A stretch of 64,000 nt of DNA, taken from positions 60,549 to 124,548 of the forward strand of contig NZ_KQ960767.1 of the NCBI RefSeq assembly GCF_001553345.1. The letters run 5' to 3'. Shown in pieces: positions 47,577-54,855 of this stretch (its first letter is position 1; every line of letters starts with the position of its first letter). Under the pieces are notes generated by a model. The model ran no database searches, was not told where the DNA came from, and saw only the letters and a program-made list of their open reading frames with translations. A program made the translations under genes and the position numbers. The stretch comes from Veillonella sp. DNF00869. Its GTDB lineage: Bacteria > Bacillota > Negativicutes > Veillonellales > Veillonellaceae.

Positions 47577-48915
47577 ATTATTCGGTACAGATGGGGTACG
47601 AGGTTTAGTTAATGAATTTTTAACGCCAGAGTTGGCCTATCATTTAGGTCGTGCAGCGGCGTCTTACTTTGGACAATCCGTTGATCGTCCAACCTTCTTA
47701 ATTGGACGTGACACACGTATATCGGGAGGTATGCTAGAGAATGCCTTAGCCTCTGGTATTTGCGCTGTAGGTGGAGATGTGATTATTTTAGGAGAAGCAC
47801 CGACACCAGCGATTGCCTATTTAGTGCGTCAGAAAGGATGTACTGCAGGGGTTGTCATTTCTGCATCCCATAATCCGTATCCAGATAATGGTATTAAATT
47901 CTTCGACGGTAATGGATTTAAATTGCCAGATGCTGTAGAAGATGAAATTGAAAAATTATGTACAGCTAGTGCAGACGATTGCTTGCCACGACCAACAAAA
48001 GGTGATATTGGTCAAATCTTCTACCATCAAGACTGGGTGGAAGAATATGTAAACTTCGTAGTATCCACTAGTGATATGCTAACTGGTTTGAAAGTAGTCT
48101 ATGACGGAGCCCATGGGGCAGCTTCTTATGTGGGGCCTAAGATCCTTCGCCAATTAGGAGCAGAGGTAGTTGCTATCAATGTAACACCAACCGGTACAAA
48201 TATTAACGATAATGCAGGGTCTACTCATTTAGAGGGCTTACAAGAGGCAGTGCTAAGAGAAGGCGCTCAGGTTGGTATTGCCAATGATGGTGATGCAGAT
48301 CGTTGTTTAATGGTTGATGAAAAAGGCCAAGTCTTAGACGGTGACCAAATTATGTTGCTTTGCGGTTTACACTTGAAAGAGCAAGGTAAATTGAAAGAGA
48401 ACATGATTGTAGGCACAGTGATGAGCAATATCGGATTCCATAAGGCGGCTAAAGAATTGGGTATGCAAACATGTAGCACTGCTGTGGGAGACCGTTATGT
48501 GTTGGAAAAAATGCTAGCTGAAGGCTATTCTATTGGTGGGGAACAATCGGGACATGTCATCTTTTTAGATTACAACAGTACTGGTGATGGTTTATTGACA
48601 GCGGTACAAACCTTGTCCATAATGAAAGAAAAAGGAAAATCCCTATCGGAACTAGCTGGTTTGATGACGAAGTACCCACAATTGTTGGTGAATGTACGCG
48701 TCTTAACTAAAGCAGGTTGGGAAACGAATACAGCCATCCAAGATGTTATTCGTGAAGCAGAAGAAGAACTGGGTGCTAATGGTCGTATCTTAGTGCGTCC
48801 ATCTGGTACTGAGCCATTGATTCGCGTTATGGCGGAAGGTCCGGAGCAAGAACAATTGGATGAATTATGCCATCGTATTGGACATGTAATCCGCATTGAA
48901 CAAGGAGAAGCCTAA
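47569..48915 (+). CDS. glmM: Phosphoglucosamine mutase
   Basis: A 448-residue enzyme converting glucosamine-6-phosphate to glucosamine-1-phosphate, the step after GlmS. The start RLFGTDGVRGLVNEFLTPE, the phosphoserine loop GVVISASHNPYPDNGIKFF, the metal loop NDGDADRC, the sugar loop GGEQSGHVIF and the phosphate loop RPSGTEPLIRVM are all intact. It sits behind cdaA-cdaR as in other Firmicutes, where GlmM can restrain CdaA. Confidence 0.97.
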   Translation: MSRLFGTDGVRGLVNEFLTPELAYHLGRAAASYFGQSVDRPTFLIGRDTRISGGMLENALASGICAVGGDVIILGEAPTPAIAYLVRQKGCTAGVVISASHNPYPDNGIKFFDGNGFKLPDAVEDEIEKLCTASADDCLPRPTKGDIGQIFYHQDWVEEYVNFVVSTSDMLTGLKVVYDGAHGAASYVGPKILRQLGAEVVAINVTPTGTNINDNAGSTHLEGLQEAVLREGAQVGIANDGDADRCLMVDEKGQVLDGDQIMLLCGLHLKEQGKLKENMIVGTVMSNIGFHKAAKELGMQTCSTAVGDRYVLEKMLAEGYSIGGEQSGHVIFLDYNSTGDGLLTAVQTLSIMKEKGKSLSELAGLMTKYPQLLVNVRVLTKAGWETNTAIQDVIREAEEELGANGRILVRPSGTEPLIRVMAEGPEQEQLDELCHRIGHVIRIEQGEA

Positions 48916-49256
48916 TGTTTCGGTTAGTGACGGATGAAGAAACCTATGAACAGGGAACTTGGCACGATGTAGAGAAGGTATTACATCAAATTGTAGCAGA
49001 TGAGCGTGTCTTTTTTAGCTTGTTTTGGGATAGCCCTAAGGAAAGTTGCAAATTTGCACAAGCTATTATGGATGAAGATCATCCAGATCAATTAAATCTG
49101 GAAATCGCTTTAGATATCGATGGATATAATCATATGTATGTAAAACGATATGTCACTACAAAGTGGTGTATAGACACTTTACAATCCATGGATAGAGAGA
49201 GTCGTATACCAGATCTTACGGATTGGGAGTTCGTTGGAGCATTTCCACAAGGATAG
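48915..49256 (+). CDS. Hypothetical acidic protein after glmM
   Basis: A 113-residue soluble, acidic protein without a recognised domain. Visible features are a LVTDEETYEQGTWHDVEK start and many Asp/Glu and aromatic residues (FSLFWDSPKESCKF, LDIDGYNHMYVKRYV). The ATG shares bases with the glmM stop (TAATG) and AAGGAG precedes it, so it is translated with glmM. No membrane segment or signal peptide. The function is unknown. Confidence 0.7.
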   Translation: MFRLVTDEETYEQGTWHDVEKVLHQIVADERVFFSLFWDSPKESCKFAQAIMDEDHPDQLNLEIALDIDGYNHMYVKRYVTTKWCIDTLQSMDRESRIPDLTDWEFVGAFPQG

Positions 49257-49270
49257 ACTTTTTATATATA

Positions 49271-49320
49271 CAAAAAGAGGAAAGTTGATAATTTTTAATC
49301 AACTTTCCTCTATTTTATTA
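49271..49320. terminator. Bidirectional terminator after the cdaA-glmM operon
   Basis: AGAGGAAAGTTGAT (49276-49289) / ATCAACTTTCCTCT (49298-49311), with A-run to the left and T-rich run to the right, between convergent genes. Confidence 0.85.
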
Positions 49321-49393
49321 ATGGGCTATTTTGTTACAGTCCTATTGTATTGGGAACTAGTTTGTTATAGCTTTTTCATGGTTTAGTTATAGA

Positions 49394-50329
49394 TTATTCT
49401 GCAATCGGTGCTTGTAATAATTGATTGCCTGTATCCATGCCAACTGGAGCAGGACTTACCAAATATAAACAAAGCACGATGAGGATGGTTAAACCGATGA
49501 TTAACCAAGAGAATTTACCAGACTTACTGAATCCGTAGTATCCAAACATGCGGATACCGAAGGCACAACCAACGGCAGCAATTAAGGAAGCCAAGGAGAA
49601 TTGGTTTTCCAGTACAAACAGAACCATGGTACCAGCAAAAGCACCGATTACTGTGACCATAGGCACAATGCGATCAAATGGAGATAGGAAATTTCGTTTT
49701 ACCCCATGAATATAGGAGGAGATTTCCAATCCGAATAGACCTAATAGTAAGGATAAGGATGGCCAAATAGCAGTCCAGGATTGACGCATAGCATAGCGAT
49801 TAGCCCCTGCATAGTAAGCAAACCAAGTTAAGCCCAACATGGCAATACCTACCAAAAGGAAGTACCATGTATCAGGAATATGACGGTATGATAAGACACC
49901 AACAATAGTCCAACCAGCCGCAAGTAAGGAGGAAACTCCAATTTGTCGTAGGCTAGGACGCTCTGCTTGTGGAATGCGTTTGTATAAGGCTGCACCTAAT
50001 TCCAAGATAAAGAAGAAAATAAATAAACCGATAGATAAGTGCGGAGATACGAGACTTAATCCAAAAGAGATAACAAGAGGGATCGCTAACTTCCAACCTG
50101 GAAAGAAGGTCAACTCTTTAAAATCTAATCGTACATCCTGTGTTTCTAAGGTGAATGTATTATACAAAGTGAATGTCAACATAAATGACACAACTTCTAC
50201 TGGTGTAGCACCCCAATATAATAGGGTCGGTACCAGTAAGAATGAGATGGTAATCCCCGTAAACCGGGAGATAAACGCTGCTACGATACCTATCGTAAAG
50301 TAAGGTAGTAGGGCAAAGATATACTCCAT
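49394..50329 (-). CDS. Putative TauE/SafE-like (TSUP) permease
   Basis: A 311-residue polytopic protein with about nine helices. The N-terminal GIVAAFISRFTGITISFLLVPTLLYWGATPVEVVSF resembles the first repeat of TSUP anion exporters (G-x-GGG region replaced by a less glycine-rich version). A second repeat-like segment is FGLEISSYIHGVKRNFLSPFDRIVPMVTVIGAFAGTMV. Family members export sulfite, sulfonates or organosulfur compounds. The assignment is tentative because the family motif is degenerate. AAGGAG precedes the ATG. Confidence 0.55.
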   Translation of the reverse strand: MEYIFALLPYFTIGIVAAFISRFTGITISFLLVPTLLYWGATPVEVVSFMLTFTLYNTFTLETQDVRLDFKELTFFPGWKLAIPLVISFGLSLVSPHLSIGLFIFFFILELGAALYKRIPQAERPSLRQIGVSSLLAAGWTIVGVLSYRHIPDTWYFLLVGIAMLGLTWFAYYAGANRYAMRQSWTAIWPSLSLLLGLFGLEISSYIHGVKRNFLSPFDRIVPMVTVIGAFAGTMVLFVLENQFSLASLIAAVGCAFGIRMFGYYGFSKSGKFSWLIIGLTILIVLCLYLVSPAPVGMDTGNQLLQAPIAE

Positions 50330-50400
50330 GATGAACTCCTTTTCAAATAATGATAGACTTACTTTTAGTATACGTTACTTTAGAGCGCATAGCAAGGATA

Positions 50401-51297
50401 TCAATGGATAGATTTTTCTTTAGGTAATATATCTTTTACAATGCGACGAATCGTTTCTGGATGGCATCCGTAATGGGTGGCAATTTCAGCTATGGAAAGT
50501 CCTTCTCGTTGGTGGAAGGTCTGTATAGCATGGGCGAAGTCGCGGATACGTCGTGCTTTTTGATAGACCCCATGACGGATTAATAGATTACGAATAGTAT
50601 GATACTTAGTCTGATAGGTGCTCGCTAATTGTTGTAAGGAGGTACCTTGTACATAGTCAGAAATAATGGAGTATGTAGGAAGTTGATCTTTATTCCCACG
50701 TAATATAATCCCTTGTTCTCGTAATCTCGAGGCAATGGTAGAGGCTTTGACATCATATAGTTTACCAATATGAATGGTAGAGAGTTTGTGTTGTGTATAG
50801 AGATGACAAATATCATCGATAGGTAAGTCAATGCGTTTCATACTATTTCGAAGAGGAATACCATGACGTTGTAAGATATGAATAATCGTAGAAGGTGCCA
50901 CCTGTAATTCTCGACCAATCATGGCGGCACTAGATCCTTTATCGTAGGATTCTAGGATATAGGAGATAGGTAATGCTGTTAGGGAAGAACTAGGGCGAGG
51001 TTCTTTTAGGTGCCATTCATGTAAACGGCTATAGATGGTTCGAGAGGACACATGAAAGTGCTGGGCGATGGCGTTGATGGATGTACCATTTGTATAGAGT
51101 GCAATTAGTTCTTCTTTGGGAATGCAGGGAGTTCTATTGTGAAAAGGAATCTCATAGTCTCGTAGGCGTTGACAAATAGTGCTTTGACTGCAGTGTAATT
51201 GCTTGGCAATAGTGCTTGTGCTTATGTGTTTCGTCACATATAAGTGGTATAGTAATTCATAAGGAATGGGAATAATGAACTTTTTTTGCTGCCTCAT
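50401..51297 (-). CDS. Tandem six-HTH DNA-binding protein
   Basis: A 298-residue basic protein made almost entirely of six helix-turn-helix units of 47-50 residues (about 12-55, 59-101, 110-150, 159-200, 207-249, 257-295). The conserved recognition-helix TI pair recurs at Thr 40, 87, 137, 187, 234 and 282 (STICQRL, RTIYSRL, STIIHIL, STIASRL, HTIRNLL, ETIRRIV). Each unit looks like a resolvase/transposase-type HTH, but no catalytic or ligand domain is attached. AAGGAGG precedes the ATG at 51297; a longer in-frame start lacks one. It is divergent from the next gene. Function unknown. Confidence 0.82.
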   Translation of the reverse strand: MRQQKKFIIPIPYELLYHLYVTKHISTSTIAKQLHCSQSTICQRLRDYEIPFHNRTPCIPKEELIALYTNGTSINAIAQHFHVSSRTIYSRLHEWHLKEPRPSSSLTALPISYILESYDKGSSAAMIGRELQVAPSTIIHILQRHGIPLRNSMKRIDLPIDDICHLYTQHKLSTIHIGKLYDVKASTIASRLREQGIILRGNKDQLPTYSIISDYVQGTSLQQLASTYQTKYHTIRNLLIRHGVYQKARRIRDFAHAIQTFHQREGLSIAEIATHYGCHPETIRRIVKDILPKEKSIH

Positions 51298-51471
51298 AAG
51301 ATGCCTCCTTGTGAAAGATAGATTACTTTCAGTATGCATAGAATGAAGCATGTTGTCCACTCACTGGTAGGAGGGTGTGTGACTGGTAGGAAATTTTCTA
51401 TCACCTATGGAGGAAGGAGACGACTATCGTGTATAATAAAAGGAACAGTTTTAATGATAGAAGGAGATACT

Positions 51472-52089
51472 ATGAAAGATATGATTCATTATATTGCGAT
51501 GCTACCAGCTATCGCTATTGCTATATCTATATTTAACTATGCTCAGGCGAAGATGGCCATCCACCTAGGGGATACGACACCGAGACAATGGGGGCGAGAT
51601 ACAATCAATCCCTTTGCTCATATTGATTTACTTGGTATTTTGGTGATGCTCATTGCTAGCGTGGGGTGGAGTAAACCAATTCCATTTTCACCGTATCACT
51701 TTAAAAATCCACGGACTGGGATGATACAAATTGCTTTAGCAGGTCTAGGCGCTAATATTTTAGTGGCATTCTTAGCCTATGCTGGTATGTCTGTGGCTAT
51801 GCAAGTCAGCACAGTAAGCACTGGTTTACAAATGGTTATGTCCTATATTGTGACCTTGTGCATAGGCTTTGGGGTCTTTAACATGTTACCAGTACCAGGC
51901 TTTATTGGATTTTATGTGCTACTGCAATATTTGCCTTATGAGTGGCAAGAAAAACTGTTAGGCGCTCAGTTGTGGTTCTTTATCGGTATTTTGGTGTTGG
52001 GACAATTTGGATTCTTAGGAGCTATCATCCGTCCAGTATTTGCAGTGATTTTAGGTATTTTTGAAAGTATAGTTCAGTTGATTCTATAA
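51472..52089 (+). CDS. Site-2 protease (M50) homologue lacking zinc ligands
   Basis: A 205-residue membrane protein. The M50 landmarks LGDTTP...GRDTINPFAHIDLLGIL, GWSKPIPFSPYHFKNPRTGM and FNMLPVPGFIG align with the small site-2 protease family (Rv1640-like/YwhC). The HExxH motif is, however, FNYAQ (residues 21-25), and the third ligand Asp of NxxPxPxxDG is Ile145. No zinc site can form, so it is probably a pseudo-protease, perhaps a binding or chaperone subunit. AAGGAG precedes the ATG at 51472. The frame is intact, not a decayed gene. Confidence 0.82.
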   Translation: MKDMIHYIAMLPAIAIAISIFNYAQAKMAIHLGDTTPRQWGRDTINPFAHIDLLGILVMLIASVGWSKPIPFSPYHFKNPRTGMIQIALAGLGANILVAFLAYAGMSVAMQVSTVSTGLQMVMSYIVTLCIGFGVFNMLPVPGFIGFYVLLQYLPYEWQEKLLGAQLWFFIGILVLGQFGFLGAIIRPVFAVILGIFESIVQLIL

Positions 52090-52168
52090 CAGAATAGTAT
52101 GCGTTTTTTGTATATATAGATAGTTATTGTATTTGGTTATAGAAATAATTCATAATTAAAAATAAATC

Positions 52169-52197
52169 TTGCTAGTCATTCTCAGAAGGTGTAGAAT
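52169..52197 (+). promoter_or_regulatory. Promoter of the DUF4198 gene
   Basis: TTGCTA (52169-52174), 17 bp, TAGAAT (52192-52197), 42 bp before the start codon. Confidence 0.6.
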
Positions 52198-52239
52198 AAA
52201 AGCGTTATAAATTTTATATTTCATAGGAGGGTATCCATC

Positions 52240-52956
52240 ATGAAAAAAAGTAAGTTAGCAATTCTTGCATTAGCTTTAGTAGGTGCAGTTTCTGTAGGTG
52301 CAAATGCGTCTGCTCATGGCGTGTGGTTTGCAGAACGTATTGATCAACCAACATTGGTATTAGGAGAAGGCCCTGTAGATAACGGATATATGCCATCTAT
52401 GGTAAAGAGTTTTGAAGCTTATGATGTAGCGTATAATCCATTGGACTTAAAAGTGATTCCTCATGAGCACAATGTAACTATCGAAAAAAATGAAATGTTA
52501 GGCACAACAGCAACTACATTTGACTATGGTTACTTTACAAAAGATAAAGACGGTAAAACGCATAGAGCTATGATGAAAGATGTACCAAATGCGGTAAAAT
52601 CCACTCATGCAGTAAAATACAATGTAAACTACTGGAATGCAGCAGTAAAACCTGAACGTTTGAATATGCCAATCGAAATCGTTCCAAGTGTTAACCCATT
52701 GACATTGCGTAAAGGCGACACTTATGAAATCCAAGTGTTCAAAGATGGCATGCCTTATGCTAACGCTCCATTGATCAAAGACGTTCTCAACGACTTGACT
52801 AATGAAAGCCAAGCTGACGCGCAAGGTAAAGCAATGGTTACAGTAGCTGCTAACGGCGTGAACGTAGTAGGCGTAGAAGTAGCATTCCCAACTGAAACAA
52901 AAGGAGAACAAACTAAATACTTCTCTAGCTTGTCCTTTACAATTCAACCCGAGTAA
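52240..52956 (+). CDS. DUF4198 secreted protein with N-terminal His after cleavage
   Basis: A 238-residue exported protein. A signal peptide (residues 1-25, KKSKLAILALALVGAVSVG) ends ANASA, and cleavage leaves HGVWFAERID as the mature start. DUF4198 proteins share this Ala-His-x-x-W/F start, and several are associated with periplasmic metal (nickel or copper) uptake. The free N-terminal His plus internal His residues (HEH near 76-78) could bind metal; this is inference. The C-terminal half is an Ig-like domain. It has AGGAGGG before the ATG and is monocistronic. Confidence 0.8.
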   Translation: MKKSKLAILALALVGAVSVGANASAHGVWFAERIDQPTLVLGEGPVDNGYMPSMVKSFEAYDVAYNPLDLKVIPHEHNVTIEKNEMLGTTATTFDYGYFTKDKDGKTHRAMMKDVPNAVKSTHAVKYNVNYWNAAVKPERLNMPIEIVPSVNPLTLRKGDTYEIQVFKDGMPYANAPLIKDVLNDLTNESQADAQGKAMVTVAANGVNVVGVEVAFPTETKGEQTKYFSSLSFTIQPE

Positions 52957-52976
52957 AACGTCTCTTGCGATGCTAT

Positions 52977-53122
52977 GAAAACTTGTGGCACGCATTGAGT
53001 GGTTAAATGAACGAGCGCAACACATTCCTCCACAAACTGATCCTACGGTAGGTTTGCTCCGGAATATGTTGCGCTCGTTTTGTATTTGTGTAATTCAGTC
53101 AATATGGGTGCCACAAGTTTTC
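52977..53122. repeat. Nested inverted repeat with internal terminator-like hairpin
   Basis: An outer perfect 14-bp inverted repeat GAAAACTTGTGGCA (52977-52990) / TGCCACAAGTTTTC (53109-53122) encloses a second, longer hairpin ACGAGCGCAACACATTCC...GGAATATGTTGCGCTCGT (53011-53077), which has one mismatch and is followed by TTTTG. The inner hairpin can terminate the DUF4198 transcript; the whole resembles a folded, MITE-like element. Confidence 0.65.
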
Positions 53123-53260
53123 TACGCGTAACTGCGTTCCTCAGGGGATGTTGTTTGTTCGGGGGCACACCGTGCTCTTTTTTTTGTTTGTCCTATTTAG
53201 TCAGTATGATCGGCCACAAGTTTTCTACTCATCACTGTGTTCCTTAAGGAAAATCAAATC
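53097..53260 (+). repeat. Tandem imperfect repeat with GCCACAAGTTTTCTAC core
   Basis: Two direct copies start near 53097 and 53199, both reading GTCA-TATG-n-GCCACAAGTTTTCTAC followed by ACTG-GTTCCT. The inverted relative is at 52977. Between them GCACACCGTGCTCTT (53165-53179) is identical to 96-110 at the window start. No coding capacity is seen in this stretch between the DUF4198 gene and the small toxin-like gene. Confidence 0.6.
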
Positions 53261-53287
53261 ATAATATAAACGATTTGATAAATTTTG

Positions 53288-53296
53288 TGATATAAT
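53288..53296 (+). promoter_or_regulatory. Extended -10 promoter of the small toxin-like gene
   Basis: TGATATAAT (53288-53296) gives an extended -10. Transcription from about 53303 would give a 60-nt structured leader. Confidence 0.6.
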
Positions 53297-53363
53297 AAGT
53301 TTATAGAAGGGTCGCCGACGTGAGTTGGGCTCATCTCTTCCTAATATGGGAGGAGGTGGTACT

Positions 53364-53441
53364 ATGACGAAGTATGAAAAGATTAGCTTAATCATTTCTA
53401 TTTTGACATTGGTAGTTAACATCATTGCCTTATATAAGTAA
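53364..53441 (+). CDS. 25-residue hydrophobic peptide, probable type I toxin (holin-like)
   Basis: The peptide starts MTKYEKISLIISIL, has one membrane helix (residues about 7-22) and a short charged end (LYK). Length, YEK near the N-terminus, the single helix and basic C-terminus resemble small type I toxins of the TxpA/Fst/holin-like kind. A very strong ribosome binding site (GGGAGGAGGTGG) precedes the ATG, but it is locked in a hairpin: CTCTTCC (53335-53341) pairs with GGAGGAG (53349-53355). 5' UTR bases 53328-53337 also pair perfectly with 53518-53527 in the 3' UTR. An antisense terminator lies just downstream. Expression and toxicity are inferred. Confidence 0.72.
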   Translation: MTKYEKISLIISILTLVVNIIALYK

Positions 53442-53447
53442 GCAATG

Positions 53448-53570
53448 AAAACGCCTAACGTAAAAGAGGTCTCTCATACCTCAACACGTTAGGCATCATC
53501 ACATTTTTTAGTTGCTTGAGATGAGCCTAACGCCTCAGACACGTTGATGGCTCTTCTTTTTTATATGTAT
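53448..53570 (-). ncRNA. Candidate antisense antitoxin RNA
   Basis: On the minus strand a TGCTAGAAT extended -10 lies near 53572-53580, and about 110 nt later a long hairpin (GCCTAACGT at 53453-53461 with ACGTTAGGC at 53486-53494, plus inner GAGG/CCTC) is followed by GTTTTCATT. The RNA would be complementary to the whole 3' UTR of the toxin-like mRNA, including the part that pairs with its 5' end. This is the arrangement of type I antitoxins, but no transcript evidence exists here. Confidence 0.5.
53523..53563 (+). terminator. Terminator of the toxin-like mRNA
   Basis: GAGCCTAACG...CGTTGATGGCTC stem (with AT bulge) followed by TTCTTTTTTAT. The left arm overlaps the sequence pairing with the 5' UTR. 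Confidence 0.75.
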
Positions 53571-53608
53571 ATTCTAGCATACTTCTAGAAAAAATACTAC
53601 CTGTATCT

Positions 53609-53638
53609 ACGTACTTTAGTGTGGAATCTCAAGGTATT
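53609..53638. repeat. 30-bp direct repeat, left copy (end of fic)
   Basis: Thirty bases covering the fic stop codon and last residues are repeated without mismatch at 57506-57535 in the same orientation. The copies enclose fic and cooS. Confidence 0.85.
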
Positions 53639-54527
53639 CCAATAGACGTTTGATCGTGTCTTGTCCATCGTAACAGGTATCGATGAGGTATCCTGGTTCA
53701 CGTAAAAATTCTGTTAAGCCTCGATAATAAAAATATTTTTTGCTATCTTCGATGATAAAGGGGATTAGATTGTGTTTTAGACACTCTTTAAAGGCAATGA
53801 GTCTACCTACTCGGCCGTTTCCATCTTGAAATGGATGGATGCGTTCGAAACGGAAATGAAATTCCAGGATATCTTCAAATGAAATATGTTGTTTGCTGGT
53901 ATACCATGTTAGTAAATTTTGTATATCTCCTGCTACTTGCTCAGGTTTTGAGGTTTCTATGCCACCGACTACATTCGGTCGTGTTTTGTAGTTTCCTACT
54001 TTGAACCAAGGAAGTCTTTCGTCTTTAGTATTATTTTTTAATAGATAGTGAAGGTGTTTGATGTTTTCTTCTGTGAGAGGATCTTCTGCGATATCAATGC
54101 AGTAATCGATGGCTCTGAAGTGGTTGACGGTTTCGATAATATCATCAACGGACAGACTTTCATCTCCGTGGATCGTGTTCGTTTCAAAGATATGTCTAGT
54201 TTGCTCTTCGTTCAACTTACTGCCTTCTATGTGGTTGGAGTTATAGGTCATGCGCACTTGCAGTTCATGGTAAAGTCCACCGGAGATTCCATGCTCTTTT
54301 TCTTCTCGCAACTGTTTAAGGATGGGGTTGTCAGACTCTAGTGTGTAGAGATCTGTTGGGGAACAAGAAAAGTACTCACATAACTTGCGTATGACTGAGG
54401 GTGAAAGTCTTTCACCTTTAGAAATTTTTGCGATAGTTCTTGAAGACATGTGAAGTAATTGCGTTAAGTGAGATTTGTGTAGGTTATGTTCTTGTAATAG
54501 ACGGAGTAATCCTTGATAATTATACAT
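53616..54527 (-). CDS. Fic family AMPylase with N-terminal HTH
   Basis: A 303-residue protein. Residues 1 to about 62 are an XRE-type HTH (LTQLLHMSSRTIAKISKGER, then LSPSVIRKLCEYFSCSPTDLYTL). Residues about 90-300 are a Fic domain with the complete active motif HPFQDGNGRVGR (231-242). The inhibitory motif S97-x3-E101-G102 (SNHIEG) lies N-terminal of the core, so the protein is self-inhibited (class II). Targets are unknown; it may act as a regulated toxin or as a modifier of its own HTH function. AGAGGTG precedes the ATG. The promoter region holds repeated AAGTAAAG boxes. Confidence 0.93.
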   Translation of the reverse strand: MYNYQGLLRLLQEHNLHKSHLTQLLHMSSRTIAKISKGERLSPSVIRKLCEYFSCSPTDLYTLESDNPILKQLREEKEHGISGGLYHELQVRMTYNSNHIEGSKLNEEQTRHIFETNTIHGDESLSVDDIIETVNHFRAIDYCIDIAEDPLTEENIKHLHYLLKNNTKDERLPWFKVGNYKTRPNVVGGIETSKPEQVAGDIQNLLTWYTSKQHISFEDILEFHFRFERIHPFQDGNGRVGRLIAFKECLKHNLIPFIIEDSKKYFYYRGLTEFLREPGYLIDTCYDGQDTIKRLLEYLEIPH

Positions 54528-54541
54528 ATGGCACCTCTTTC

Positions 54542-54624
54542 ATCTTTACTTATCATATAAAAAACAGGATAAAAAGTAAAGATTTAAGAAAAAAAGTAAA
54601 GATATACGTTTAATAAGTAAAGGA
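54542..54624. promoter_or_regulatory. Operator array upstream of fic
   Basis: AAGTAAAGAT occurs at 54574-54583 and 54594-54603 with a near copy (AAGTAAAGGA) at 54615-54624, spaced 20 and 21 bp. An exact inverted copy ATCTTTACTT lies at 54542-54551. The helical phasing suggests binding by the HTH domain of the Fic protein itself or by another XRE regulator. Confidence 0.6.
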
Positions 54625-54626
54625 TA

Positions 54627-54752
54627 ATGAAAGATTGGACGATAATTTATTCTCAAGCTCCTGAAAGCTATCCCGTACTTGATGAGCAAATCTTGCTAGC
54701 TATATTATTCTATCGATTAAAGAGTTTAATTCCTGAAATTTACGGGAATTAA
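54627..54752 (+). CDS. Possible 41-residue ORF divergent from fic
   Basis: ATG at 54627 with AAAGGA just before it opens a frame of 41 residues beginning MKDWTIIYSQAPESYPVLDE and containing LLAILFYRLKSLIPEIYG. It is transcribed away from fic across the shared operator array. It ends inside a strong hairpin. It has no recognisable family; it does not carry a full Fic-inhibition motif (S-x3-E is followed by S, not G/N). It could be a chance frame or gene remnant. Confidence 0.25.
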   Translation: MKDWTIIYSQAPESYPVLDEQILLAILFYRLKSLIPEIYGN

Positions 54753-54762
54753 ACTCTTTTGC
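54717..54762. terminator. 15-bp perfect hairpin, likely bidirectional terminator
   Basis: AAAGAGTTTAATTCC (54719-54733) / GGAATTAAACTCTTT (54745-54759) with an 11-nt loop, ending in T residues. It insulates fic and the small ORF from the cooS promoter. Confidence 0.7.
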
Positions 54763-54855
54763 TTTGTGAAGGAAAACTGAAAATATCGGATTTGATAAAT
54801 ATAGTAAATGCAGCCTTTCTTGATAAAAATGAGTCAAAAAAATCTCAAAAAGTAA

